From positions 1,984,001 through 2,048,000 of the forward strand of contig NZ_CP062165.1 of the NCBI RefSeq assembly GCF_014844075.1: a DNA stretch of 64,000 bases, written 5' to 3'. Positions 47,770 through 56,381 of this stretch are shown here, piece after piece. The stretch's first letter is position 1. Each line of letters starts with the position of its first letter. A model generated the notes under the pieces. The model ran no database searches, was not told the DNA's origin, and was given only the letters and a program-made list of their open reading frames with translations. This DNA comes from Paenibacillus sp. JNUCC-31 (lineage in GTDB: Bacteria; Bacillota; Bacilli; Paenibacillales; Paenibacillaceae). A program made the translations under genes and the position numbers.

Positions 47770-48561
47770 ATGGCAAAAACGCTGTTGCGGTTAATGACCG
47801 AGCTTTCTTCTCGCAAATGGATCTCCCGGACCGTGGGAGCCTTCTCCAAGAGCCGGGGAAGCAAGGCATTTATCCCTTATTTTGTCCGGACCTACAACAT
47901 CCCTGTTCAGGAAGCTGAGAAAGACTGGAAGGAATATCGTTCATTGAATGATTTCTTTACCCGTAAATTAAAACCGGGCATGCGCCCGCTTGAACTTTCA
48001 GAACATGCACTGATCAGTCCGGTAGACGCCAAAATCACGGCAGCCGGTCCGGTATCTGCTGGAACGCTCCTGAATGTTAAGGGACAAAACTATACACTTG
48101 CTGAATTGTTAAACCACTCACCACATTTGGAGAAGTACAAGCACGGCTACGCCTTCGTTCTGTATCTTAGCCCTCGCGACTATCACCGTATTCATGCGCC
48201 TGTCAGCGGTCGTAGAATTGAGAGTGAGCATATCAAGGGCAAGGTATATCCCGTAAATGATTTTGGTCTGACTCATATGAAATCGGTACTGAGTCGAAAC
48301 GAACGGCTTATTACGTATATTGGTCATGATTTTGGAGAAGTTGCTGTCGTGAAAGTAGGCGCAATGAACGTGAGCAGTATACAATACGCCAATACTGACG
48401 TAAGTTCCTGGGCACAGGGCGATGATCTGGCCTATTTTGAATTCGGTTCTACCGTCGTACTGTTAACACAAAGCGGCACATTTGAACCGAACCCGGGCTT
48501 GCAGCCAGGGGACTCCGTCAAAATGGGCCAATTGCTCGGAAGGTTGAAACCGATAAACTGA
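47770..48561 (+). CDS. psd: Phosphatidylserine decarboxylase proenzyme
   Basis: 263-residue PSD that makes phosphatidylethanolamine. Self-cleavage should occur in the FGST motif (Gly226-Ser227-Thr228), turning Ser227 into the pyruvoyl group of the small subunit; most bacterial PSDs have LGST. Other landmarks are YRSLNDFFTRKLKPGMRP, ALISPVDAKI (Asp of the catalytic triad) and LSPRDYHRIHAPVSG. The ATG at 47770 fits AGGGGGA upstream and the usual family N-terminus. No phosphatidylserine synthase gene is seen next to it. Confidence 0.93.
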   Translation: MAKTLLRLMTELSSRKWISRTVGAFSKSRGSKAFIPYFVRTYNIPVQEAEKDWKEYRSLNDFFTRKLKPGMRPLELSEHALISPVDAKITAAGPVSAGTLLNVKGQNYTLAELLNHSPHLEKYKHGYAFVLYLSPRDYHRIHAPVSGRRIESEHIKGKVYPVNDFGLTHMKSVLSRNERLITYIGHDFGEVAVVKVGAMNVSSIQYANTDVSSWAQGDDLAYFEFGSTVVLLTQSGTFEPNPGLQPGDSVKMGQLLGRLKPIN

Positions 48562-48612
48562 ACCGAGTGAAGGTCTGGAAAAATAACAAGAAAAGAAATA
48601 CGTCAACGGTGC

Positions 48613-48644
48613 AGATGATTCCAATAATAGGAGTCATCTTTTTT
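48613..48644 (+). terminator. Terminator after psd
   Basis: The stem AGATGATTCC/GGAGTCATCT (one mismatch) with loop AATAATA is followed by TTTTTT on the plus strand. Confidence 0.85.
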
Positions 48645-48691
48645 AATTTCTGAATATAAGGAAAACATTATTGGAGGACTTCTGTCCATGT

Positions 48692-48752
48692 AAAAAGGTA
48701 CTCTCAGCCTGAACACCTTCCTTGTGAAAAGTGTTCAGGCTATGAGTACCTT
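48692..48752 (-). terminator. Large hairpin, terminator for the AraC gene
   Basis: An almost perfect ~20-bp stem (GGTACTC..AGCCTGAACAC / GTGTTCAGGCT..GAGTACC) is followed on the minus strand by TTTTT. It stops the AraC transcript and may also back up psd termination. Confidence 0.8.
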
Positions 48753-49087
48753 TGCCAAGCAGAGCATCCGATGATGCACTTTATACTATACAAGCCAAGA
48801 TAGTTCCATTTTACAGTCCATGTATACATGCAATACGGAGCCAAGCTCCGTCATATTGGTGTATGACCATTCCTCAAAACCACACGTCCTGCTGCAACTC
48901 CTCCGCTGGTTTGAAGCGACGCAGGCGGTTCCGGAAAAGATTAAAACCCTTTGTAGAGCACCCCCGGTTGCGGACCCGACGTTTCCCGTTCATCACAAGT
49001 TCCCCCTTTCGACCATCTGGAATGCTACATACTTACCCCTGCTTCCCAGAATTGAAACGTTGCCATATTTACCCGGTAGCAGAGGTC
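48753..49087. other. Non-coding stretch
   Basis: About 335 bases without a supportable gene. Only a small perfect hairpin ACGGAG-CCAA-CTCCGT-type near 48835-48851 was noticed. Confidence 0.4.
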
Positions 49088-49873
49088 CTAACGAATTTCG
49101 GACGGACTTTTGCCGGTGTACTGCTTGAACTGACGACTGAAGAAAAAGATATCCCGATACCCGAGGGCATCTGCCACCTCGGTTACGTTCATGCCCGTGT
49201 GTACCAGCAGATGTTCGGCACGCTCGATACGCATGCGGATAATATAGGATTGCACGGATGAACCTATCAATTCCTTGAACTTGATTGAGAAGTATCGAGG
49301 CGATAGTCCCGCCCTTGCAGCGAGGTCTTCCACCCGATGTGTTATCCCTGGATGCTGGCGTACATAGTTCGCCACCTCCTGGATGACATCGGACAACTGG
49401 TTGCTCACCTTTTTCTCCACAGGTGCTTCTGTATCTGCACGCAGCAAATGAATCATCAACTGCTTCAGAATCAGCCGACTTTCCTCGCTCCTTCCATATA
49501 CATCAGATAGGAACAATCTTACATACCGCGCCAGCAAATGTTCAAATTCTACCGTTTCCTGTACCTCACGATAGGACTGAGGCACATCGATAACAGGCAC
49601 ATCTACATCAAAATGAATATATGTCAGTACCAGCGGCTTCTGCCTGTTATGTGTTGCACTTGTATGGTCTCCTGGCCGGAACAGGAAACAGCTGCCTTTG
49701 CCAACTTCATACGGCTGGTCGTTCAGCACAACGGTACCTTCACCGCTCCATACATAAAATAGGTCATAGTTTTGCATCGGTTTTTCCCGCTTCTGCCACT
49801 TCCATCCCGGTTCGCAGACAATTTTGGCGACAGCGGGCAAAATAACAAAAGATGACGGCGATGCCTGCAGCAT
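49088..49873 (-). CDS. AraC-family transcriptional regulator
   Basis: 261 residues. The N-terminal cupin sensor domain (~10-150; YDLFYVWSGEGTVVLNDQPY, GSCFLFRPGDHTSATH) is followed by the C-terminal double HTH (~165-261): VEDLAARAGLSPRYFSIKFK and MNVTEVADALGYRDIFFFSR, ending FKQYTGKSPSEIR. This layout is typical of sugar-responsive regulators; target genes are not adjacent. Start ATG 49873 follows AAGGGGGAG. Confidence 0.9.
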   Translation of the reverse strand: MLQASPSSFVILPAVAKIVCEPGWKWQKREKPMQNYDLFYVWSGEGTVVLNDQPYEVGKGSCFLFRPGDHTSATHNRQKPLVLTYIHFDVDVPVIDVPQSYREVQETVEFEHLLARYVRLFLSDVYGRSEESRLILKQLMIHLLRADTEAPVEKKVSNQLSDVIQEVANYVRQHPGITHRVEDLAARAGLSPRYFSIKFKELIGSSVQSYIIRMRIERAEHLLVHTGMNVTEVADALGYRDIFFFSRQFKQYTGKSPSEIR

Positions 49874-50082
49874 GTCGCCACTCCCCCTTGAAAGTTAATC
49901 TATCCGTATATTGCATCATTCAATTCAGGCCTCTCCCGGGTATAAAATATGGACAGGAGGAAGCATTCTGATCCATACTTTTTCTGATTGAAAGACGCCC
50001 TTTGGATTAATGCAAAATACTCACTTTATATGATTTCTACTCCTGGCGAAGCGAAATATCTTATCCCATTATACAGCGGAAT

Positions 50083-51540
50083 TCACTGAAACAAAAATGT
50101 GCACTTCTCCCAAGCTAACCGCATCCGCCGGATGCCCTCTTGAATCTCTTCTTTCTCCAGATGTGCGAAGCCAAAACAGACAGCCGGATGACCTGGTGTC
50201 AGCTGATATCGCACCGCATCACGGAATACTACACGTTCCTCCCGAGCCAGCATCTTGAACCGCTGATAGCTATCGATATCTCCCTTCCACGTGGCATAAA
50301 TATGCAATCCTGCATCTCCGGGCTGCATGATGAAGGGCTCAGGTAACTCTCGCTCCATCTCGCTGACAAAAAACGCATGCCGCTCTCCATAGAGCCGGGT
50401 TAATCGTCTTAGATGGCGCAAATATCCGCCTCTGGTCATAAATTTCGCGAGTGCACGCTGTTCCAGAATCGCAGAAGGTACCGGTTCATACAACGTTTTT
50501 GCAGCGATCAGCGGCTTCACCAGACTTGGTGGCAAAACCGCGTATCCAAGCCGGAAGGACGCAATCATCGTTTGCGAGAATGATCCGACATAGATGACCC
50601 GTTGTTCACGATCGAGCACTTTGAGCGGTTCGATCGGCCTGCCACCCCACCGAAACTCACTGTCATAATCGTCTTCAATAATGACAGCATTACGCTCCGA
50701 GGCCCATGCAAGTATTGCTTTGCGTCTGTCCAGCCCAAGAACAGCACCTGTTGGAAATTGGCGGGTTGGTGTTACAAATAACGCTTGTGCTTTCCATGAT
50801 TGCGGAATAATTCCTCTGGCATCAACTTCGGCTGGAATAATCTGTCCACCACAGGACTTCACTGCCTGGGCAATTCCCTGATAACCCGGGTTTTCCAATA
50901 CCACCGCAGCCCCTTCAGGGATAAGCAATTGAGCCAGCAAGGTAATCCCCTGCATGGAACCACTGAACAACACGATCTGTGAAGCATCCGCCTGGATGCC
51001 GCGTGTCCACCTCAAATGTGACGCAATGGCCTCCCTCAGTTCCAGATCACCTGCAGTACCACTTTGTTCACGCTGATCACTCCGATGAACAGCGGCCAGG
51101 GCGCTCTTCCATTCCGCTTGCGGAAAATGCTCGGCAGGCATGCGATGCACATGGAAATTGATGAGGGATGGATCACGCTCCATGACAGATCGCGTATCTT
51201 TTTGAATCTGTGTATTCAGCGTACTCACCCGTTCTCCCCATGGAGAAAGCTGAATCACTGCTTCCTGTCCCACCTGTTCCTGTTCCGTTAACGTATCGGT
51301 AACAAAAGTCCCTTTTCCCCGAAACGCCTGCACATACCCATCGGCAAGCAGCATGTCATACACCTGGGCAACAGAGCCCCGCGACATGTCATATTGACGC
51401 GCCAGCTCTCGGGTAGAGGGCAGCCTTGTGCCTCCAGCCAGCGTCCCGGCATGAATCGCGTCACGCAGAGCATGGTATAACGCCTCGTATTTGTATCGAT
51501 GCTGCAGCTCGTATGAATTCAGGGGCAGCCACAATTCCAT
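50083..51540 (-). CDS. MocR/GabR-type regulator with altered PLP site
   Basis: 485 residues. N-terminal GntR winged HTH (~10-75: GTRLPSTRELARQYDMSRGS, GYVQAFRGKGTFV) is fused to an aminotransferase-fold domain (~120-480: FSGSMQGITLLAQLLIPEGA, VIIEDDYDSEFRW, FRLGYAVLPPSL). MocR proteins normally bind PLP through Lys in the GTFSK-type motif; here the motif reads GSFSQTMIASFRLGY, with Gln323 (codon CAA) at that position. Covalent PLP binding may therefore be lost. Start ATG 51540 follows AGAGGTG. It is divergent from a PNPOx-like gene. Confidence 0.88.
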   Translation of the reverse strand: MELWLPLNSYELQHRYKYEALYHALRDAIHAGTLAGGTRLPSTRELARQYDMSRGSVAQVYDMLLADGYVQAFRGKGTFVTDTLTEQEQVGQEAVIQLSPWGERVSTLNTQIQKDTRSVMERDPSLINFHVHRMPAEHFPQAEWKSALAAVHRSDQREQSGTAGDLELREAIASHLRWTRGIQADASQIVLFSGSMQGITLLAQLLIPEGAAVVLENPGYQGIAQAVKSCGGQIIPAEVDARGIIPQSWKAQALFVTPTRQFPTGAVLGLDRRKAILAWASERNAVIIEDDYDSEFRWGGRPIEPLKVLDREQRVIYVGSFSQTMIASFRLGYAVLPPSLVKPLIAAKTLYEPVPSAILEQRALAKFMTRGGYLRHLRRLTRLYGERHAFFVSEMERELPEPFIMQPGDAGLHIYATWKGDIDSYQRFKMLAREERVVFRDAVRYQLTPGHPAVCFGFAHLEKEEIQEGIRRMRLAWEKCTFLFQ

Positions 51541-51602
51541 CGTGCACCTCTTCTCCATTGGTCATGATCATGCAGCTTCATCAGCATTCATGAATTTAGT
51601 TT

Positions 51603-51659
51603 ATTATATAATCCCAAATTGGCCTATCAAATTGAATGTAAATTGGATCTTTTTATATG
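51603..51659. promoter_or_regulatory. Overlapping divergent promoters with three direct repeats (MocR/PNPOx)
   Basis: Minus-strand promoter: TTGATA (51625-51630), 16 bases, TATAAT (51603-51608) for the MocR gene. Plus-strand promoter: TTGAAT (51632-51637), 16 bases, TATATG (51654-51659) for the flavoprotein gene. Three direct AAATTG(G/A) repeats start at 51616, 51629 and 51640 and overlap both -35 regions. This suits a MocR-type regulator controlling both genes. Confidence 0.6.
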
Positions 51660-51731
51660 TCAATACAGGTTTTATTGTTATGGCTAAGGTACAACGATTT
51701 AATCCATATACCAATCAAGGGGGAACACTAG

Positions 51732-52349
51732 ATGAGAAGAAAAGAATTTACTGTAGATGAAGAACAGGAAATTACAGCGTTTTTGGACCAATGCTCCTTT
51801 GGTTTTCTGGGAACGGTTAGTCCGGACGGGCAGCCACGAGTGACACCGCTGAACTTCGTATATATGGACGGTTGCTTTTATTTTCATGGGAGTCTTGCCG
51901 GAGAGAAAATGAAACAGATCAAGCATGACTCCTCCGTCAGCTTTACCGTGGCAGAAGAGTTCTCCCTGATTCCATCCTACTTCAGCGATCCGGAGTTGGC
52001 TTGTCCGGCAACCTCGTTTTTCAAAAGTGTGATGGCATTCGGTCAGGCAGAGCCTGTACAGGATCTGGACATCAAAGGCAAGGTGCTGCAACGTTTCATG
52101 GAGAAACTTCAACCGCAAGGCGGATATACTCCCATTGATGCTGCCGATCCACGGTACAAAGGTCAGCTTAAAGCCGTCGCTGTCGTCCGTATTGTTCCTG
52201 AACGGATGAGTGCCAAATTCAAATTTGGACAAAACCTCTCCACCGAACGCTTCGATCATATTAATGGCGAACTGGAACAGCGTAACGAAGGACGAGATGC
52301 GGAAACTGCCGAAATGATGCGGAAATACTGTCCTTTTCATCAGGAATAA
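51732..52349 (+). CDS. Pyridoxamine 5'-phosphate oxidase-like flavin-binding protein
   Basis: 205-residue split-barrel FMN-binding protein. Segments FGFLGTVSPDGQPRVTPLNF, CFYFHGSLAGEKMKQIKHDS and VSFTVAEEFS are typical of the PNPOx/NimA-like group. It is not the canonical PdxH. Start ATG 51732 follows AAGGGGGAAC. It is divergent from the MocR-type gene with shared repeats in the promoter region, so the two are probably functionally linked. Confidence 0.85.
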   Translation: MRRKEFTVDEEQEITAFLDQCSFGFLGTVSPDGQPRVTPLNFVYMDGCFYFHGSLAGEKMKQIKHDSSVSFTVAEEFSLIPSYFSDPELACPATSFFKSVMAFGQAEPVQDLDIKGKVLQRFMEKLQPQGGYTPIDAADPRYKGQLKAVAVVRIVPERMSAKFKFGQNLSTERFDHINGELEQRNEGRDAETAEMMRKYCPFHQE

Positions 52350-52446
52350 CCCTCATTTTCCAAGCTAAATAAGTGACATCATCCTTACTTGAAGCACTTC
52401 GCAACAACGCGGTGAAGCGGTAAAACTGTCATGTTACGTAATTTCC

Positions 52447-52475
52447 GTGACGGGGGGAAAGCAAGGTGTTATAAT
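52447..52475 (+). promoter_or_regulatory. Promoter of the aminotransferase gene
   Basis: GTGACG (52447-52452), 17-base spacer, TATAAT (52470-52475), about 40 bases upstream of the start codon. Confidence 0.65.
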
Positions 52476-52516
52476 GTTAGGCAGTTGAATCACAAAGACT
52501 TGGAAGGATGAAAAGA

Positions 52517-53815
52517 ATGAATCCACTGGCTGAACAGTTGAACGAAAGTATTCAGGCAGGCAGCAGTCACGTCTACTCTATGCTGTCGCAGCTCGGCAAA
52601 GAAATCTATTTTCCAAAAGAAGGTATATTGAGTCAGTCCGCTGAAGCAGCAAGTCTGGCCAAAACCTATAATGCTACGATTGGTATCGCCCTGGAGGGCG
52701 GTGTGCCGATGCATCTAGCTGTAATTCAGGATAAGCTCTCTGCATACCAACCGAAGGATCTATACCCTTACGCTCCACCTGCAGGGAAGCCTGAACTGCG
52801 GACTGTCTGGAGAGACAAGATGCTCAAGGAAACACCTTCGCTCGAAGGCAAAACGTTCGGTAATCCAATTGTGACCAATGCATTAACCCATGGACTGAGT
52901 ATCGTAGCCGACCTGTTCGCCGAAGAAGGGGACGCTGTTATATATCCGGATAAAAACTGGGAAAATTACGAGCTGACCTTCGGAATTCGTCGTCACGGCC
53001 AGTTGGTTCATTATCCTTTGTTTGATGATCAATTGAACTTTAACAGTACGGGTCTGCTCGAAGCATTGCTTGCGCAAAAAGACAAAGGCAAAGCCATCGT
53101 ACTGCTAAACTTCCCGAATAACCCGACAGGCTACACGCCTGGTGCCAAAGAAGCAGACGCCATCGTGGACACGATTCGTCAAGCAGCTGAGGCTGGAGTG
53201 AACGTGGTTGCTGTGACAGACGATGCCTACTTCGGTCTGTTCTTCGAAGATTCCATTCACGAATCCCTGTTTGGCAAACTGGCTAACCTTCATCCGCGTG
53301 TACTGACTGTTAAAGTAGACGGAGCGACCAAGGAAGAATTCGTATGGGGTTTCCGCGTTGGTTTCATCACGTATGCCCATGAAGATGCTGCAGTCTTGCA
53401 TGCTCTGGAACAGAAAACACTTGGAATCATCCGAGCAACTATTTCCAGCGGTCCACACCCTTCCCAAACTTTTGTGCTGGATGCGCTCAAAGCACCTGAG
53501 TTCGAGGCTCAGAAACAGGAGAAATTCGAGATCATGAAGGGCCGTGCCAACAAAGTGAAGGCCATTCTCGATAGCGGCAAATACGGAGAGGTATGGGACT
53601 ACTATCCGTTCAACTCCGGTTACTTCATGTGTCTGAAGCTGAAAGACGTTGGTGCTGAAGCACTTCGTACCCATCTGCTGCAGAAATACGGTGTCGGTAC
53701 CATTGCGCTGGGTGAGGCCGATCTGCGAATTGCTTTCTCCTGTATTGAAGAATCCGGATTGGAAGATCTGTTCGATACGATCTATCGTGGAGTTTTGGAT
53801 CTACAGACAACGTAA
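52517..53815 (+). CDS. Class I/II PLP-dependent aminotransferase
   Basis: 432 residues. Recognisable fold-type I aminotransferase features are ALTHGLSIVADLFAEEGDAV, LLNFPNNPTGYTPGAKEADA, VAVTDDAYFGLFFED and the PLP lysine in VDGATKEEFVWGFRVGF (Lys272). A C-terminal small domain ends in IALGEADLRIAFSCIEES. Likely acts on amino acids, substrate unclear. The ATG at 52517 suits GGAAGG nine bases upstream better than the ATG at 52508. It has its own promoter and terminator. Confidence 0.87.
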   Translation: MNPLAEQLNESIQAGSSHVYSMLSQLGKEIYFPKEGILSQSAEAASLAKTYNATIGIALEGGVPMHLAVIQDKLSAYQPKDLYPYAPPAGKPELRTVWRDKMLKETPSLEGKTFGNPIVTNALTHGLSIVADLFAEEGDAVIYPDKNWENYELTFGIRRHGQLVHYPLFDDQLNFNSTGLLEALLAQKDKGKAIVLLNFPNNPTGYTPGAKEADAIVDTIRQAAEAGVNVVAVTDDAYFGLFFEDSIHESLFGKLANLHPRVLTVKVDGATKEEFVWGFRVGFITYAHEDAAVLHALEQKTLGIIRATISSGPHPSQTFVLDALKAPEFEAQKQEKFEIMKGRANKVKAILDSGKYGEVWDYYPFNSGYFMCLKLKDVGAEALRTHLLQKYGVGTIALGEADLRIAFSCIEESGLEDLFDTIYRGVLDLQTT

Positions 53816-53886
53816 TTCATATACGGTAATGCTTATCCAAATAAATAAGTCAGGAGCGGACCTTCGTCCGTTTTCTGACAAATATG

Positions 53887-53934
53887 AACCCCCTCTGTAT
53901 CCTGATGAATGCCTCTCGATACGAAGGGGGTTTT
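53887..53934 (+). terminator. Terminator after the aminotransferase gene
   Basis: AACCCCCTCTGTATC pairs with GATACGAAGGGGGTT around a 16-base loop, followed by TTTTG. Confidence 0.8.
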
Positions 53935-54096
53935 GTGTTTCATCCTGAACATGTATTGCTGTCTTGACCAGGGCCAATGCCCAAAACAATGATTTCCAAA
54001 CTGTTCGGGGCAATGGCCCAATCAGCCTATCCCCACGGCACATAATATACGATGTACGCAAGGGCGTGCCTAACACCACTTGAAAGGGGAATGACC

Positions 54097-54222
54097 ATGT
54101 CTGGAGTTGTTGAAGAAACAAGAGGCGGTTACGGTTACGGTTACGGAGGATTCACAAATACAGGTGCCATTCTCGTTCTGTTTATCTTGCTCGTCATTAT
54201 CACTAAATCGTTCCTCTGTTAG
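54097..54222 (+). CDS. YjcZ-family small sporulation-associated peptide
   Basis: 41 residues: a Gly/Tyr-rich N-terminus (RGGYGYGYGGF) and a single hydrophobic helix (GAILVLFILLVII) ending TKSFLC. This is the pattern of the YjcZ family of small Bacillales proteins linked to sporulation. A GAAAGGGGAATGACC ribosome-site region precedes the ATG. A terminator follows directly. Too short for most ORF cut-offs. Confidence 0.85.
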   Translation: MSGVVEETRGGYGYGYGGFTNTGAILVLFILLVIITKSFLC

Positions 54223-54267
54223 TCCATACCTGCTCATTAAGTTGAATCACGACCGTCTGAAGCACAG

Positions 54268-54314
54268 AAAGAAGGGTACTCCGGGATACAGCTCGGAATG
54301 CCCTTCTTTTTGTG
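54268..54314 (+). terminator. Terminator after the YjcZ-type gene
   Basis: GAAGGG..CTCCG pairs with CGGA..CCCTTC around a short loop, followed by TTTTT. Confidence 0.8.
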
Positions 54315-54381
54315 ATCTCAAGTATAGATTCAATCAACAACTCTACCCAGCAACCCGCCTGCGGATCAAACGTTCAGTCGT

Positions 54382-55599
54382 TTACTCATCCTCTTCTTCC
54401 TGCAACCATTTGTTTGCCTGCGAACGTCGCATAATAAAAATGACAAGTACGCCCAAGATGAGTGCTGCTGCGATGATGCCTATTCCACTCACGCCAGCAG
54501 CCAGCATAGGCAGCCACATGAGTAATGCAGCCAGTACATGCAGATTTGAGATAAATCCAAGCACCTGGGAACGACGGCTCTCTCCCGAGATGGGATAGAT
54601 CATGATCCAGAAGGATTCGCCATGACTACGTCGCAATGCGCCCAATTGCACACCGATAAGCAGCAGGAAGAACAGATATACACCAATACCGAAATAGCTG
54701 CCTGCCGTCCACCAGGACAGCAGCATACCGAGTACAATCAAGCGTAGAACAATAGAGAACACTTCAGTTCGAATAAACGTTTTGGTGATGAGATAACGGT
54801 AGGCTTTCCCTGCATTCCACGGAAGGCCACTCCCCCACTTGCTGAGCCAGCGGCGGGAACTGACTTTCTGTCCGGATGAAGGCACATCCACAAACCACCC
54901 CAGTGTTCTCATCACTCGTCCAGCCTGCCCCTGTTCCACCTGAATGAGACGTTCCCATGCAACCCGATGCTTCAACGGTATACGCAGGGCAACGATGTAC
55001 ACGACAGCCAACAGCAGCAGAAACCAGACGCTCCGCTGCGGAGGTTGCCATAACCAGGCGGCAATTGCCAGTAGGGCCAGCGCCCAGCGCAACAAACGGT
55101 ATCCTCTTGCAGCACCCATCTGCACCATACGCAGTTCTTGCCAAGCTCCATAGCTGGACAGCCCCTTCCACAGAAGCAAAAGCAGGATAAACCAGCCAAA
55201 CGGCCTTGCATCCTGATCCGCGCGAACATAGAGCGGCCACAACGTAACAAATACGAGCAACATACCCAGCGTTTTATAGATAATCCCACGGGCGAAGCTG
55301 TTCTTCAGATATTCCTGCATTCTATATTCCTGAGGCCGTAAAAATACAATGTCTGCGGAATGTAGATATGTACGATAACTGCTAAACAGCACTAGTGGTG
55401 CCACGAGCAGCAACGTAATCCAGCGAATCGGAAATCCTGCCGGAATATGTTGTACAAACGATGTATACCAGGCGGAGAACGCAATGACGAGAAATAAAAA
55501 GACCATGGCTACACCGCTCTGAATCACATAACCCAGATAAGGGAGAATTCCATTCCAGAATCCCGTGCGTCTTTGCTTCCATAGCTGCTTCAGATCCAT
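54382..55599 (-). CDS. ecsB: EcsB-type ABC transporter permease
   Basis: 405-residue membrane protein with about eight to ten hydrophobic segments. The opening MDLKQLWKQRRTGFWNGILP and the motif FLRPQEYRMQEYLKNSF are typical of EcsB. In Bacillus EcsAB affects protein secretion, sporulation and competence through regulated intramembrane proteolysis. It starts two bases from the end of the ATPase gene and is co-transcribed with it. No ecsC-like gene follows. Confidence 0.87.
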   Translation of the reverse strand: MDLKQLWKQRRTGFWNGILPYLGYVIQSGVAMVFLFLVIAFSAWYTSFVQHIPAGFPIRWITLLLVAPLVLFSSYRTYLHSADIVFLRPQEYRMQEYLKNSFARGIIYKTLGMLLVFVTLWPLYVRADQDARPFGWFILLLLLWKGLSSYGAWQELRMVQMGAARGYRLLRWALALLAIAAWLWQPPQRSVWFLLLLAVVYIVALRIPLKHRVAWERLIQVEQGQAGRVMRTLGWFVDVPSSGQKVSSRRWLSKWGSGLPWNAGKAYRYLITKTFIRTEVFSIVLRLIVLGMLLSWWTAGSYFGIGVYLFFLLLIGVQLGALRRSHGESFWIMIYPISGESRRSQVLGFISNLHVLAALLMWLPMLAAGVSGIGIIAAALILGVLVIFIMRRSQANKWLQEEEDE

Positions 55600-55601
55600 G
55601 C

Positions 55602-56354
55602 TTAATCCCTGCCCTGTACAAGGGAATAGAACATGTGCTCCAACGTGGCATTCGATTCCCCGAATTGAAGACGCAGCTCATTCAGCGTTCCCTGTGCAAT
55701 GACCTGCCCGCGATGCAGAACAATAAAACGGTCACAGTAATTTTCAATCGTGGACAGAATATGTGAACTCAGCAGAATGGAAGATCCCGAAGCCTTCATT
55801 TCGAGCATAAAATCTAGCAGTGAGCGAATGCCCAACGGGTCAAGACCCAGGAAAGGCTCATCAATGATGTACAGTGGCGGACCCGCCACGAAGGCACACA
55901 TAATCATGACTTTTTGCCGCATACCCTTGGACAGATGGGTCGACAGACTTGTACTCTTCTCATTCATGCGGAACAAGTCCAGCAGCTTCTCTGTGCGCTT
56001 TTTGAAATCTGCCTCCGAAACCCCATACGCTCTGGCCGTAAACTCTAGATGCTCCATCACCGTCATCTCGTCATATAGCTCGGGAGATTCCGGTACAAAA
56101 GCCATGGCGGATTGATATACCTGCGGATCTTCATCCCGCTTCTTGCCCATAACCCGTACTTCGCCCTGCTGAGGGGTCATCAAGCCTAGAATATGCTTCA
56201 TCGTGGTACTTTTGCCTGCACCGTTTAATCCGATCAGTCCGACCATCTCTCCGCGTCCAACTTCCAGATTGATGCCGTGGAGGACCGGCCGCTTGGCACT
56301 GTATCCTCCGCTTAGCCCGTTGATTTGCAATACGGGTGGTTGAACGTTATCCAT
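55602..56354 (-). CDS. ecsA: EcsA-type ABC transporter ATPase
   Basis: 250-residue ATPase with Walker A GLNGAGKSTTMKHILG, signature LSKGMRQKVMIMCAFV, Walker B LYIIDEPFLGLDPLG and SILLSSHIL. The CCDA/drug-exporter-like layout and the adjacent EcsB-like gene identify it. Start ATG 56354; it lies 28 bases after the helicase gene, on the same strand. Confidence 0.87.
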   Translation of the reverse strand: MDNVQPPVLQINGLSGGYSAKRPVLHGINLEVGRGEMVGLIGLNGAGKSTTMKHILGLMTPQQGEVRVMGKKRDEDPQVYQSAMAFVPESPELYDEMTVMEHLEFTARAYGVSEADFKKRTEKLLDLFRMNEKSTSLSTHLSKGMRQKVMIMCAFVAGPPLYIIDEPFLGLDPLGIRSLLDFMLEMKASGSSILLSSHILSTIENYCDRFIVLHRGQVIAQGTLNELRLQFGESNATLEHMFYSLVQGRD

Positions 56355-56381
56355 CTACCCCTGCACCTCTTTCGTCAGGTT

